Below are positions 44,630-52,489 of a DNA stretch of 64,000 nucleotides, piece after piece. Where the stretch lies: the IMG/VR virus record IMGVR_UViG_3300032223_002232, positions 105,764 through 169,763 of that record. One strand, 5' to 3'. The notes below the pieces were generated by a model, which searched no databases, was not told the DNA's origin, and saw only the letters and a program-made list of their open reading frames with translations. How positions within the stretch are numbered: the first letter of the stretch is position 1; every line of letters begins with the position of its first letter. The stretch comes from a virus. Both the position numbers and the translations under genes were made by a program.

Positions 44630-45016
44630 TTATTCTCCTTTATATTTCAATATATAAACTTTAGGTGATATTAAAACTAAATGAACACCAGTTTGTTTTA
44701 TTGCCTTTGATGTTTCTTGTGGTGTTGGACAAACATTATATTTTTGTATAATATCAAGTGCTTCTGGATGAGATAAAGCAACGCCTTGATTTGGATCTTT
44801 TCTATTTAAACATAAAGTAATTTTAGGATGTTCATGTTTTTTTTCTGTATGAGTCTTTGCAACGAAATATGGATTTTTTCTATTAAGACCTGAACCCATT
44901 AATCTACCAACAGTTTTATGATGTTCACTTCCAGTATTAATACCCATCTTTGATGCTTTCTTTTCATCAGCACTTAAAGATAAGGCATTTCCATTATAAA
45001 AATCTTTAAAATTCAC
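44630..45016 (-). CDS. Unidentified late protein upstream of the neck gene
   Basis: 128 residues, GTG start directly after a TAAGTATA box. MNFKDFYNGNALSLSADEKKASKMG is again a short F-x-D/N leader but lacks an (I/L)xE site. The rest is basic (KKHEHPKITLCLNRKDPNQGV) with an alpha/beta end (ALDIIQKYNVCPTPQETSKAIKQTGVHLVLISPKVYILKYKGE). Its last codons contain the ribosome-binding site of the neck gene, so the two are translated together. Probably a head or neck morphogenesis protein, by context. Confidence 0.6.
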   Translation of the reverse strand: MNFKDFYNGNALSLSADEKKASKMGINTGSEHHKTVGRLMGSGLNRKNPYFVAKTHTEKKHEHPKITLCLNRKDPNQGVALSHPEALDIIQKYNVCPTPQETSKAIKQTGVHLVLISPKVYILKYKGE

Positions 45017-45033
45017 AAGTATACTTACACAAA

Positions 45034-45057
45034 AAAACCCCGCCGTAGCGGGGTTTT
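45034..45057. terminator. Bidirectional-type rho-independent terminator
   Basis: CCCCGC, loop CGTA, GCGGGG, flanked by an A run on one side and T run on the other. It lies 19 nt beyond the stop of the - strand gene ending at 45076, so it should terminate that transcript before the next late promoter. Confidence 0.88.
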
Positions 45058-45075
45058 CTTTTATATTAATTTATT

Positions 45076-45942
45076 TTATTCTTGATCAAATAAAGTCTTA
45101 CCAACTTTATCTACAGAACCAACTTTGTTACTACCTTTACCAGTGTGCTTTGAAACACCAGCTTCTGTGGAGTGAGCTTTTGCTACACCATCATGGCCTT
45201 TACCTGTTGATGGTGTTTGTGCTGACTTCTTTGTTACTGGAACTGCACCTTTAACTTCTTTCTTTGACTTATCTGCTAAAGATAAACCTTCAGCACCAGC
45301 GAGTTCTTGCATATCAACTGCTTCCTTGAATGGATTCTCGCCTTCTTCAGACTCTTCACCCTCTTCGGAACCACCAAATGCATGTTCAGCTTCTTCTTCA
45401 CCTTCAGACTCTTCACCTTCATGTTCTTCATCACCAACGAGAACGTTTTGAAGAAGTTCAAGTAATTTGTGTGCTGTTTCTTTATCAAGTTCAAGAGTTA
45501 CTGTTTCATCTTCACCCTCTTCACCTTCACCGAACTCGTCGGATTCTTCATCAGATGATTCGCCACCAAATGGTTCAGCTACTCCAAAAGATGAATCTTC
45601 TGGTGTCTTGCCTGTTGAGAAGGACATTTCTTCGCCTTCTTCACTTAAAATTTTGCTATATAATGCATCAAATGGATTCTTTGCTTCATAAGAAACTGAA
45701 TTCTTTTTAGCTTCACCATCTGTTTCTGCACTCTGTGTTAAGTGTGCAGGTGCTTCTTCTGGTGATTCAACATCATCAGCTGATTCAGGTCCAGTTTTCT
45801 TTTGCGGTGCTTTATTTTTTTCACTTTCAGCGTTGCCGAAAACTTTACCAGTTTGTGAGGTTTCACCTTCAACCTTCTGACCTTTTTGGAGATCTTCAGA
45901 TTCTGTGATGATTTTGAGATATGCTTTTGTTAATGGGTCCAT
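45076..45942 (-). CDS. Very acidic head-type protein with two prohead-protease-like sites
   Basis: 288 residues, extremely rich in Glu, Ser and Gly (stretches such as SSDEESDEFGEGEEGEDE). The N-terminus MDPLTKAYLKIITESED ends in I-T-E followed by Ser, and a second copy of the same leader type, NPFDALYSKILSEEGEE, lies near residue 90. Both fit (I/L)xE cleavage sites of T4 prohead protease gp21. The C-terminal 80 residues are basic and Ser/Gly/His-rich. This suggests a prohead core or internal protein that is cut during maturation. Preceded by a perfect TATAAATA box and followed by a strong terminator, so it is expressed alone and late. Confidence 0.65.
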   Translation of the reverse strand: MDPLTKAYLKIITESEDLQKGQKVEGETSQTGKVFGNAESEKNKAPQKKTGPESADDVESPEEAPAHLTQSAETDGEAKKNSVSYEAKNPFDALYSKILSEEGEEMSFSTGKTPEDSSFGVAEPFGGESSDEESDEFGEGEEGEDETVTLELDKETAHKLLELLQNVLVGDEEHEGEESEGEEEAEHAFGGSEEGEESEEGENPFKEAVDMQELAGAEGLSLADKSKKEVKGAVPVTKKSAQTPSTGKGHDGVAKAHSTEAGVSKHTGKGSNKVGSVDKVGKTLFDQE

Positions 45943-45949
45943 ATGTTGT

Positions 45950-45957
45950 TATTTATA
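45950..45957 (-). promoter_or_regulatory. Late promoter TATAAATA
   Basis: Exact T4-type late core TATAAATA on the - strand, 7 nt before the ATG at 45942. Confidence 0.7.
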
Positions 45958-45992
45958 TTTACCCTACACTTATTCCATTTCCATATTTTTTT

Positions 45993-46796
45993 TTACAAAT
46001 TATTTAATATGGTTTCTGCTTCGTCTTTTAAATTAAGTGTTGGATATAATATATAATTATCCTTTCCACATACCCAAACGATATTTCCATCACCAACTTC
46101 AAATGGTGTATTCCTTTCTATAATCAGCTTATAGAGCCATATTTGTAAACTATATTTTACAAGCTCACAATTTTGTAAATGTGTAAATGGTGCAAGTAAT
46201 CTTTCACCTCTTGGATTTTCAATTTTAATTTCTTTATTAGTCTTATAATCAAATATAGATAACTTCTTTGTTTTTTTGTTATATGACAAATTATCAAGAG
46301 TTCCACATAATTTGGATTTATCATCACCAATTACAAATTCAGATTTTATTAAAACGTGATCTTGCTTCCACCATTCATAAAAATTTAAAAAGTTATTAAT
46401 AAGATGTGCCATTTCACCATAATATTGATCAACATCAGATTGATCAAATTTACTTTTATTTTGTGCAAGGAACACCATAAAAGCTTCCTTATCCAAAGCA
46501 ATCTTTCTACGTTCTAAGAAATTCTCTACAAATAAATGAAACTCAGATCCTTTATGACAAGAATAATCTCTTTTATAAGCCCATTCAGCTAATACATCAT
46601 CAACATCCTTACCATCACGTTTCGCTACATTCCTAGCAACACGATCAGTTTCAAATTCCTTTTCATATTTCTTTAATGCACCAGAGACTGAAGTCTTTGC
46701 TGGTGTATCACCTATAGTGTATTTGTGATTTTTATCAAAGAATTTTACATGTGAAAATGCTTCAGTTAATGTTACGAGAGAGTCAAAATTAAGCAT
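45993..46796 (-). CDS. PD-(D/E)XK family nuclease
   Basis: 267 residues from ATG 46796 (MLNFDSLVTL), which overlaps the upstream stop by 8 nt; an ATG 51 nt earlier would give a 59-nt overlap. HKGSEFHLFVENFLERR is the N-terminal helix with the conserved His-Glu of RecB/Cas4-like nucleases, VIGDDKSKLCGTLDNLSYNKKTKKLSIFDYKTNKEI supplies the catalytic G-T-L-D and D-Y-K-T core, and LQNCELVKYSLQIWLYKLIIE is the Q-x-x-x-Y-like motif. It is probably a DNA exonuclease. It forms an operon with the AAA ATPase upstream. Confidence 0.8.
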   Translation of the reverse strand: MLNFDSLVTLTEAFSHVKFFDKNHKYTIGDTPAKTSVSGALKKYEKEFETDRVARNVAKRDGKDVDDVLAEWAYKRDYSCHKGSEFHLFVENFLERRKIALDKEAFMVFLAQNKSKFDQSDVDQYYGEMAHLINNFLNFYEWWKQDHVLIKSEFVIGDDKSKLCGTLDNLSYNKKTKKLSIFDYKTNKEIKIENPRGERLLAPFTHLQNCELVKYSLQIWLYKLIIERNTPFEVGDGNIVWVCGKDNYILYPTLNLKDEAETILNNL

Positions 46797-48006
46797 TGCC
46801 GAATCCGATAACTCTGTTTGATTCTGATTTTTTGGGTTTGTTTCCATATAGTTCTACTTCTTTTTCTAAATTATAAATGTCACTTATTGATAAAGGTTCA
46901 GTAATTTTTTCTTCAATAAATTTCTTTGGGTACTTCAAATGTTTTGCAAGTTTTTTAGCATCCTCAATTGATAACGCACCAAACTCATATTCAGCTTGAA
47001 GTCTACCCTTTCTCTTTAGAGCATCATCAATATCTTGTTTAGGGCAATTGTAAGTTACAATTACTGAAGTCTTTAATATATCACTAAGGATACCATCTGA
47101 CAAGTTTAATAATGATGATACAGCAGATGAATCCATTCCATCACCCTGTCTTTTCATAATTGCCTTTTCAGCATCTTCAAGAATGATGACAGAGTTTGGT
47201 TTTGAAATTAAAGTATGTAAACAGTTTGGATCAGAAGTAAAATTCTCAATCATTGTTGTTGGGATGTAAATGAAATCCCTATTAACTTTATCTGCTAAAT
47301 ACTTGATATAGGTAGTTTTACCAGTTCCGGGCATTCCATGAAACATGAATAAACCATTGGGTTTCTCCATAAGTCTCTCTTTAATAAGTTTATCAATTGG
47401 TAAAAAGTCTTTACCATAATTTAATTCCAAATTTAAATCCTTTGGAAGATTAACTGAAATTGGTTCAAACGTATATTCACCAAATTGGTTTTTAATAAAT
47501 AAGTGAACTTTTGTTTTATTGTCATCAGCAACAATAAACTGATCAAAATCAGATATATCAATTTTTTCTAAGTTTGATGGATATGTTATATGTAAGTTAT
47601 ATATTTTCTTTTCAGTTATTTTTTTCTTATCATCTTCTGAAACAATACCAACATCTCTTAATCTGTAGCTTAAACCAAACTCATCATCTGATGATTCATT
47701 TTTAACTGAAATCTTTAAGTAATAATTTTTATACTTGAACCAGAAAAATCCATTTTTAAAGTTCTTGTAATCAGATTGACATGGTTTTAATTCACCGTTA
47801 ATTGATGAATTAAGGTATATCGCATTTTTAAGTAAAAATGGTAAAATCCCCTCACTAAAGGTATCATCCAAATAAAGATATGATGGAGCAAACCCATAAG
47901 TCGTTGTAATGTAATTCCTTATAGGGAAATCATTGCTCATTTCTACTTTAAAGTGTGTATCTTCAGTGTTAATAGACACTACGTTGTTTTTTCTTATTGG
48001 AAGCAT
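46789..48006 (-). CDS. AAA ATPase, BCS1-like
   Basis: 405 residues. The N-terminal 210 residues are not recognised. The AAA core has Walker A GMPGTGKTTYIKYLADKV near residue 232, Walker B NSVIILEDAEKAI near 275, a sensor-1-like SVIVTYNC and the arginine-finger region ALKRKGRLQAEYEFGALSIEDA, an order typical of BCS1/FtsH-like AAA proteins. It is translated just before a PD-(D/E)XK nuclease, so it may load or remodel DNA or protein for it. A sigma-70-type promoter precedes it. Confidence 0.78.
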   Translation of the reverse strand: MLPIRKNNVVSINTEDTHFKVEMSNDFPIRNYITTTYGFAPSYLYLDDTFSEGILPFLLKNAIYLNSSINGELKPCQSDYKNFKNGFFWFKYKNYYLKISVKNESSDDEFGLSYRLRDVGIVSEDDKKKITEKKIYNLHITYPSNLEKIDISDFDQFIVADDNKTKVHLFIKNQFGEYTFEPISVNLPKDLNLELNYGKDFLPIDKLIKERLMEKPNGLFMFHGMPGTGKTTYIKYLADKVNRDFIYIPTTMIENFTSDPNCLHTLISKPNSVIILEDAEKAIMKRQGDGMDSSAVSSLLNLSDGILSDILKTSVIVTYNCPKQDIDDALKRKGRLQAEYEFGALSIEDAKKLAKHLKYPKKFIEEKITEPLSISDIYNLEKEVELYGNKPKKSESNRVIGFGNA

Positions 48007-48012
48007 TCTTAT

Positions 48013-48040
48013 ACTTTAACTGAAACCTCAGAAAAAGCAA
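48013..48040 (-). promoter_or_regulatory. Sigma-70-type promoter for the AAA ATPase gene
   Basis: TTGCTT, 16 nt, TAAAGT on the - strand; the -10 ends 6 nt before the ATG at 48006. Confidence 0.5.
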
Positions 48041-48084
48041 TAAAATATTGACATTCCATTAATTTTATTAGATCATGCTTTTCT

Positions 48085-48092
48085 TATAAATA
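48085..48092 (+). promoter_or_regulatory. Late promoter TATAAATA
   Basis: Exact T4-type late core on the + strand, 5 nt before the ATG at 48098. Confidence 0.6.
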
Positions 48093-48097
48093 TTAAT

Positions 48098-48481
48098 ATG
48101 CAACGTTTATCTAAAAAGGAAATGAGCTTGATTCACAAGCGTTGCGTGAATTTGATAAGACGTAAACCACCAGAGTTTTTGGTTTTCAAAAAACTTGGTA
48201 TTTATGGTTGGTGTTTATATGACGAGGATGTACTATTAGTCGATCATAGAAAATCACCAATAAGAACAGCATATCATGAATGCATACATTACTTGTATCC
48301 AGATTGGAGTGAAACAAAGGTTCTTAGAGCAGAATCTCAAATGATAAACAAATTGTCAATGTTGGAAATTGCACAATTCATGAAATATGTTTCCATTAAA
48401 CTTTACAAAAGCGAACTTTCTAAAAAGATTTTCAAAACACGAAAAGCTAATAAGCGAAAAAAAATTAAAAAGAAAAAATAA
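48098..48481 (+). CDS. Small HExxH metallopeptidase-like protein
   Basis: 127 residues. YHECIHYLYPDWSETKVLRAESQMI contains the zinc motif H60-E61-x-x-H64 and a downstream Glu (RAE) in the position of a third ligand, a pattern of gluzincin or SprT/ImmA-like peptidases. The C-terminus is extremely basic (KTRKANKRKKIKKKK) and could bind nucleic acid. It is read from a perfect TATAAATA late box and lies before nrdB. The host or phage target is unknown; without a wider domain match a purely structural zinc site remains possible. Confidence 0.65.
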   Translation: MQRLSKKEMSLIHKRCVNLIRRKPPEFLVFKKLGIYGWCLYDEDVLLVDHRKSPIRTAYHECIHYLYPDWSETKVLRAESQMINKLSMLEIAQFMKYVSIKLYKSELSKKIFKTRKANKRKKIKKKK

Positions 48482-48486
48482 AAGAG

Positions 48487-48515
48487 TTGTGTGATATTAC
48501 ACAAGATGATATAAT
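48487..48515 (+). promoter_or_regulatory. nrdB promoter with overlapping palindromes
   Basis: TTGTGT, 17 nt, TATAAT. The 16-base near-palindrome TGTGTGATATTACACA (48488-48503) overlaps the -35, and perfect 8-bp inverted repeats AGTTGTGT (48485-48492) and ACACAACT (48528-48535) flank the whole promoter, a probable operator or RNA-structure element. Confidence 0.7.
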
Positions 48516-48537
48516 TTAATAAGTAGTACACAACTTT

Positions 48538-49509
48538 ATGATATTCGAAGAACAAATAAGCCGTAAACCTAATCATTATCCTTGGACAGAAGAATTCATT
48601 GAAGCCATGCATAATGGTTTTTGGACAGACAAAGAATTTAATTTTAAATCTGATGTTCAACAATTCAAAGTAAATTTGAATGATCAAGAAAGAGAAATTA
48701 TTATTCGTACTCTTTCTGCTATTGGTCAGATTGAAATTGCAGTTAAAACTTTCTGGGCAAAGCTTGGAGAAAATCTTCCACACCCATCACTTTCGGATCT
48801 TGGATATGTAATGGCAAATGTTGAAGTTATTCACAATAATGCATATGAAAGATTAATTTCTGCTCTTGGATTGGAAGATATTTTTGAAGAGAATTTAAAG
48901 CTAGATTGGATCGAAGGAAGAGTAAAATATCTTAGAAAATATACTCACAGATTTTATAAGGATTCCAAGAAACAATATCTTTATGCTCTCATCTTATTCA
49001 CATTATTTGTTGAGAATGTTTCTTTATTCTCACAATTCTATGTAATCAATTGGTTTGCTCGTTTTAAGAACGTTCTTAAAGATACAGATCAACAAGTAAA
49101 GTACACTCGCAACGAAGAACAGATTCATGGTCTTGTTGGTACTAGAATCATTAATACAATTAGAGAAGAGTATCCAGAATTATTTGATGAGGAACTTGAA
49201 GCTAAGATTGCTCATGAAGCAAGAGAAGCATTTAAGTCTGAATCGGAAATTGTAGATTGGATGGTTAATGGAATTAAGGAAGAAAATCTTACTGCTCCTA
49301 TTCTCAAAGAGTTTATTAAGAATCGTATCAATGATTCTCTCATTCAAATTAAATTCAAGCCTGTGTTTGAAATTGATAAGGAACTATTAGGTAAAACCAA
49401 ATGGTTTGAAGAAGAACTTATTGGAAATAATATGACAGACTTTTTCCATTCTCGTCCGGTTGAATATTCTAAGAAAGGTCAATCTTTTGATGAGAATGAT
49501 CTTTTCTAA
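48538..49509 (+). CDS. nrdB: Ribonucleotide reductase class I small subunit NrdB
   Basis: 323 residues. It houses the metal-radical cofactor that starts NDP reduction. Ligands fit class Ia: Glu66 (QIEIAVKTFW), VEVIHNNAY with Glu96, His99 and the radical Tyr103, LFVENVSLF with Glu159, and NEEQIHGLV with Glu194 and His197. The C-terminus FDENDLF is the peptide that docks in NrdA. Here nrdB precedes nrdA with a Cys-rich peptide gene between them. The promoter shows palindromic elements; the upstream leader of 20 nt has no Shine-Dalgarno. Confidence 0.92.
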   Translation: MIFEEQISRKPNHYPWTEEFIEAMHNGFWTDKEFNFKSDVQQFKVNLNDQEREIIIRTLSAIGQIEIAVKTFWAKLGENLPHPSLSDLGYVMANVEVIHNNAYERLISALGLEDIFEENLKLDWIEGRVKYLRKYTHRFYKDSKKQYLYALILFTLFVENVSLFSQFYVINWFARFKNVLKDTDQQVKYTRNEEQIHGLVGTRIINTIREEYPELFDEELEAKIAHEAREAFKSESEIVDWMVNGIKEENLTAPILKEFIKNRINDSLIQIKFKPVFEIDKELLGKTKWFEEELIGNNMTDFFHSRPVEYSKKGQSFDENDLF

Positions 49510-49512
49510 AGG

Positions 49513-49520
49513 TAAATATT
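49513..49520 (+). promoter_or_regulatory. Late promoter box
   Basis: TAAATATT on the + strand, 4 nt before the ATG at 49525, inside the nrdB-nrdA cluster. Confidence 0.45.
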
Positions 49521-49524
49521 GAAT

Positions 49525-49701
49525 ATGAGAAATAAAGATACAATTTTATTAGAGAATGCTTATAATTCTATTTTAGAAGCTAAAATGTGTAAATGTAAAT
49601 GTGATTGTGAAGCATGTAAAGAAAAAAAGTGCAAGGATTGCAAACATAAAAATTGCGATTGCGATTGTGAAGGTTGCGAATGTAAAAAGAAAAAAGATTA
49701 A
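49525..49701 (+). CDS. Metallothionein-like 12-Cys peptide with capsid-targeting-like leader
   Basis: 58 residues from ATG 49525; a TTG 6 nt upstream is an alternative. The C-terminal 37 residues hold 12 cysteines in C-x-C and C-x2-C patterns with Lys, Asp and Glu between them (CKCKCDCEACKEKKCKDC), the plan of metallothioneins and Cys-rich metal carriers. The N-terminus MRNKDTILLENAYNSILEAK resembles the capsid leaders elsewhere in the window, with I-L-E followed by Ala as a cleavage site. It lies between nrdB and nrdA but has a late-type box. Either a packaged metal/redox peptide or a partner for the reductase. Confidence 0.65.
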   Translation: MRNKDTILLENAYNSILEAKMCKCKCDCEACKEKKCKDCKHKNCDCDCEGCECKKKKD

Positions 49702-49741
49702 TTCATAAAATAAAACTATAATTTGATTGCTATCTAGCATC

Positions 49742-49768
49742 AATTTGATAAGATAGATATATCAAATT
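49742..49768 (+). promoter_or_regulatory. Inverted repeat directly before nrdA
   Basis: AATTTGATA (49742-49750) and TATCAAATT (49760-49768) form perfect 9-bp arms around 9 nt, ending 1 nt before the nrdA ATG. A possible operator or RNA hairpin controlling the start; no consensus promoter was found here. Confidence 0.6.
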
Positions 49769-49769
49769 T

Positions 49770-51446
49770 ATGAGTACCGAAACGCAGCAAACAGAGATTT
49801 ATTGGCTTAACAAAGATTCTAGAAAGTTCCTCCAAAGAGGATATTTGTTAGAAGGAGAAACACCAGAGCAAAGAATTTCTGACATTGCAAAAACAGCACA
49901 GAAACTTTTAGTAGAGTTTACAGGTGATACAAAGTTTGCAAAAAAGTTTGAAGATTATATGCACAGAGGATTTTATTCTCTTGCTTCTCCCATTTGGTCT
50001 AACTTTGGTCGTAAGAGAGGTCTTCCTATTTCTTGTTTTGGTTCTCATATTCCTGACACAATGGCAGGAATTCTTGAGAAGGTTGCTGAAGTTGGAATCA
50101 TGACAAAGAATGGTGGAGGTACTTCTGCTTATTTTGGTGATCTCAGAGCAAGAGGAACGGAGATTTCATCTGGTGGTGAATCTACTGGTTCAATTCACTT
50201 TATGGAGCTTTATAATAAGCTTATGAGCGTTGTATCGCAAGGTAATGTTCGTCGTGGATCATTTGCAGCTTATCTTCCAATTGATCATGGTGATATTGAA
50301 GAGTTTTTAAAGATTCGTGGTGAAGGTAACGAGATCCAAGATCTTTCAATTGGTGTCACTATTACTGATGCTTGGATGAAGTCCATGCTTGATGGTGACA
50401 AAGAGAAGAGAAGAATTTGGGGATTGGTACTCAAGAAGAGATTTGAGTCTGGTTATCCATATATTTTCTTTACTGATAATGTAAACAAACAAGCACCAAA
50501 AGTTTATAAGGATTTGAAGATGAAGATTACCCAATCTAATCTTTGCACAGAAATTATGCTTCCAAATAATGAAGATGAATCATTTGTTTGTGATCTTTCT
50601 TCAATGAATTTGGAGAAGTGGGAAGAGTGGAAAGATACTGATGCAGTAGAGACTATGATTTATTTCTTAGATGCTGTTATGTCAGAATTCATTGGAAAAA
50701 CATATGGTATGAAATTCATGGATGCTCCTCGCAATTTCGCAATTCGTCATCGTGCATTAGGTCTTGGTGTTCTTGGTTGGCATTCTCTCTTGCAGTCAAA
50801 AATGATTGCATTTGAGTCAATGGAAGCAAAACTTCTTAATTCAACTATTTGGAAAACAATTCGTGAAAGAGCAGATAAGGCTAGTATTGAACTTGCTCAA
50901 TTAATTGGTGAACCATTACTCCTCAAGGGATATGGTCGTAGAAACACCACAACGCTTGCTGTAGCCCCTACAACTTCTTCCTCATTTATCTTAGGTCAGG
51001 TTAGTCCGTCTATTGAACCAAATAATAGTAACTATTATGTTAAGGATCTTGCCAAAGGAAAGTTCTCATATAAGAATCCCTATCTCAAGAAGCTCTTAAA
51101 AGAAAAAGGTAAGAATGATGATGACACTTGGATGGACATTCTCAAGCATAGTGGATCGGTTCAGCATGTTGATTTCCTCACCCAAGAAGAGAAAGATGTA
51201 TTCAAGACATTTGAAGAAACATCACAAAAAGAAATCATTATTCAAGCTGCTGGTCGCCAAAAATACATTGATCAGGGTCAGAGTTTAAATATGCTTATCC
51301 CTGCTGGAACACCACCAAAAGCTGTTAATGAACTTATTATCTTTGCTTGGGAACAGGGTATTAAGAGTCTTTACTATCAGAGATCAACCAACCCAGCAAA
51401 AGAACTTGCTCGTTCAATCATGACATGCAAATCTTGTGAGGCATAA
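49770..51446 (+). CDS. nrdA: Ribonucleotide reductase class I large subunit NrdA, short form
   Basis: 558 residues, against about 750 in T4 and E. coli. Active-site residues are present: Cys89 (ISCFGSH) and Cys274 (FVCDLSSMNLE) as the redox pair, Asn257, Cys259 and Glu261 in NLCTEI for radical chemistry, Tyr535-Tyr536 for radical transfer, and CKSC (Cys553, Cys556) at the C-terminus for re-reduction. There is no room for an N-terminal ATP cone, so it should not be shut off by dATP. The cluster supplies dNTPs together with dCMP deaminase and dNMP kinase. Confidence 0.92.
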   Translation: MSTETQQTEIYWLNKDSRKFLQRGYLLEGETPEQRISDIAKTAQKLLVEFTGDTKFAKKFEDYMHRGFYSLASPIWSNFGRKRGLPISCFGSHIPDTMAGILEKVAEVGIMTKNGGGTSAYFGDLRARGTEISSGGESTGSIHFMELYNKLMSVVSQGNVRRGSFAAYLPIDHGDIEEFLKIRGEGNEIQDLSIGVTITDAWMKSMLDGDKEKRRIWGLVLKKRFESGYPYIFFTDNVNKQAPKVYKDLKMKITQSNLCTEIMLPNNEDESFVCDLSSMNLEKWEEWKDTDAVETMIYFLDAVMSEFIGKTYGMKFMDAPRNFAIRHRALGLGVLGWHSLLQSKMIAFESMEAKLLNSTIWKTIRERADKASIELAQLIGEPLLLKGYGRRNTTTLAVAPTTSSSFILGQVSPSIEPNNSNYYVKDLAKGKFSYKNPYLKKLLKEKGKNDDDTWMDILKHSGSVQHVDFLTQEEKDVFKTFEETSQKEIIIQAAGRQKYIDQGQSLNMLIPAGTPPKAVNELIIFAWEQGIKSLYYQRSTNPAKELARSIMTCKSCEA

Positions 51447-51447
51447 T

Positions 51448-51840
51448 ATGAAAATTGCACCAGACATAATAACTGAATTAAAAGATAATGAAATCTTTGT
51501 ATTTGGATCAAATGAAGCAGGTATACATGGAGCAGGAGCAGCCAAGTTAGCTAGAGAAAAATTCGGAGCTATTGGTGGTGAAGGTTTTGGTTTACAAGGT
51601 AAATCATATGCAATTCCAACAAAAGATTATGATATTATCACTTTAAATCTTAATATAATTAATCGTTATGTAAAAGCATTTTTAGTAGAAGCATATAGAT
51701 ATTCTGATTTAAATTTTCTTGTAACAGAGATTGGTTGTGGGCTTGCTGGTTATAAACCAGAAGATATTGCACCATTATTTAAAAGTTCATCAGAAAATGT
51801 TTTTTTACCAAAAAGATTTGTTGATATTTTAACAAAGTAA
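51448..51840 (+). CDS. Macro-domain-like phage protein
   Basis: 130 residues from ATG 51448, 1 nt after the nrdA stop. EIFVFGSNEAGIHGAGAAKLAREKFGAIGGEGFGLQGKSYAIPTKDYDI and FLVTEIGCGLAGYKPEDIAPLFKSSSENVFLP match the macro-domain-like family (F-G-S-N-x-A-G-x-H-G-A-G-A-A, and T-x-I-G-C-G-x-A-G-Y) found in many phages and bacteria. Macro domains bind or cleave ADP-ribose. In a phage that could serve NAD+ metabolism or undo host ADP-ribosylation defences; inference from the family. Confidence 0.8.
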   Translation: MKIAPDIITELKDNEIFVFGSNEAGIHGAGAAKLAREKFGAIGGEGFGLQGKSYAIPTKDYDIITLNLNIINRYVKAFLVEAYRYSDLNFLVTEIGCGLAGYKPEDIAPLFKSSSENVFLPKRFVDILTK

Positions 51841-51855
51841 TATAAAATATTACAT

Positions 51856-52155
51856 ATGATAAAAACAATTCAAACAAGAGAAGAAGCTTATATTCAATTC
51901 ACAGATGAAGAAATTGCAGAGCTTGGCTTAAAGCAAGGCGATGAGTTTGAAGTATCACCAACAGAAGATGGTGGATACATCTTTAAAAAGATGGAAGAGA
52001 TTGAACTTGATCTCAATGAATTCCCAAGAGAGCTTCTTGAATTGTTAATCAAGAAATCTTGTGAAAAGAATGTATCAATTAATACAATCATTAGAGATGC
52101 ATTAAAGGTTTTTGTTGATAGAGATCCAGTATTTGATAATATCAATGCAGAATAA
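51856..52155 (+). CDS. AbrB/MazE-like DNA-binding protein with helical C-terminus
   Basis: 99 residues. YIQFTDEEIAELGLKQGDEFEVSPTEDGGYIFKK is a swapped-hairpin AbrB/MazE domain (L-x-L-K-x-G-D-x-x-x-V). The second half (FPRELLELLIKKSCEKNVSINTIIRDALKVFVD) resembles a ribbon-helix-helix dimerisation segment. Such proteins are repressors or antitoxins; no toxin gene is apparent next to it, since the YopX-like neighbour is not a known toxin. It could regulate the nrd cluster. The last 11 nt overlap the next gene. Confidence 0.7.
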   Translation: MIKTIQTREEAYIQFTDEEIAELGLKQGDEFEVSPTEDGGYIFKKMEEIELDLNEFPRELLELLIKKSCEKNVSINTIIRDALKVFVDRDPVFDNINAE

Positions 52156-52489
52156 TTTCAGATTTAGATCTTGGAATATCTTAAATAAAGATTTTATATA
52201 TTGGGGTTTGTTTGATCAAGACCCAAGAGGTGAGATAACTTTTGGTACAAGTGATCCACAACAGTCCACAGGTCTATTTGATAAAGAAGAAAAGGAAATT
52301 TACGTTGGTGATTATATCTTTTGTATAGATGATATGGAATTTTATGAAGTCTTATTTTATAAGGGCATGTATGTAATTAAGATTGTAGATGGTGATTACT
52401 CACCACTGTATGATTATACATTTGATAGTATTGTAGTTGGTAATGTGTTTAGCACAACGATTGACATACTAAAGAAAAGTTTAGGGTAG
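52145..52489 (+). CDS. YopX-like phage protein
   Basis: 114 residues from ATG 52145 (MQNNFRFRSWN). FRFRSWNILNKDFIYWGLF, QQSTGLFDKEEKEIYVGDYIFCIDDMEFYEVLFY correspond to YopX features: an aromatic N-terminus, T-G-L-x-D-x-x-x-x-x-I-Y-x-G-D and the following SH3-like strands. YopX proteins are common in phages and of unknown function. The stop codon TAG lies inside the acceptor stem of the tRNA-Tyr that begins at 52484, so gene and tRNA overlap by 6 nt on the same strand. Confidence 0.72.
   Translation: MQNNFRFRSWNILNKDFIYWGLFDQDPRGEITFGTSDPQQSTGLFDKEEKEIYVGDYIFCIDDMEFYEVLFYKGMYVIKIVDGDYSPLYDYTFDSIVVGNVFSTTIDILKKSLG

Noticed and set aside
45330-45710. Open frames antisense to the acidic head protein
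   Set aside because: The Glu-rich codons (GAA/GAG) read as Leu/Ser codons on the other strand, which keeps frames open by composition; the frames have no start signals.
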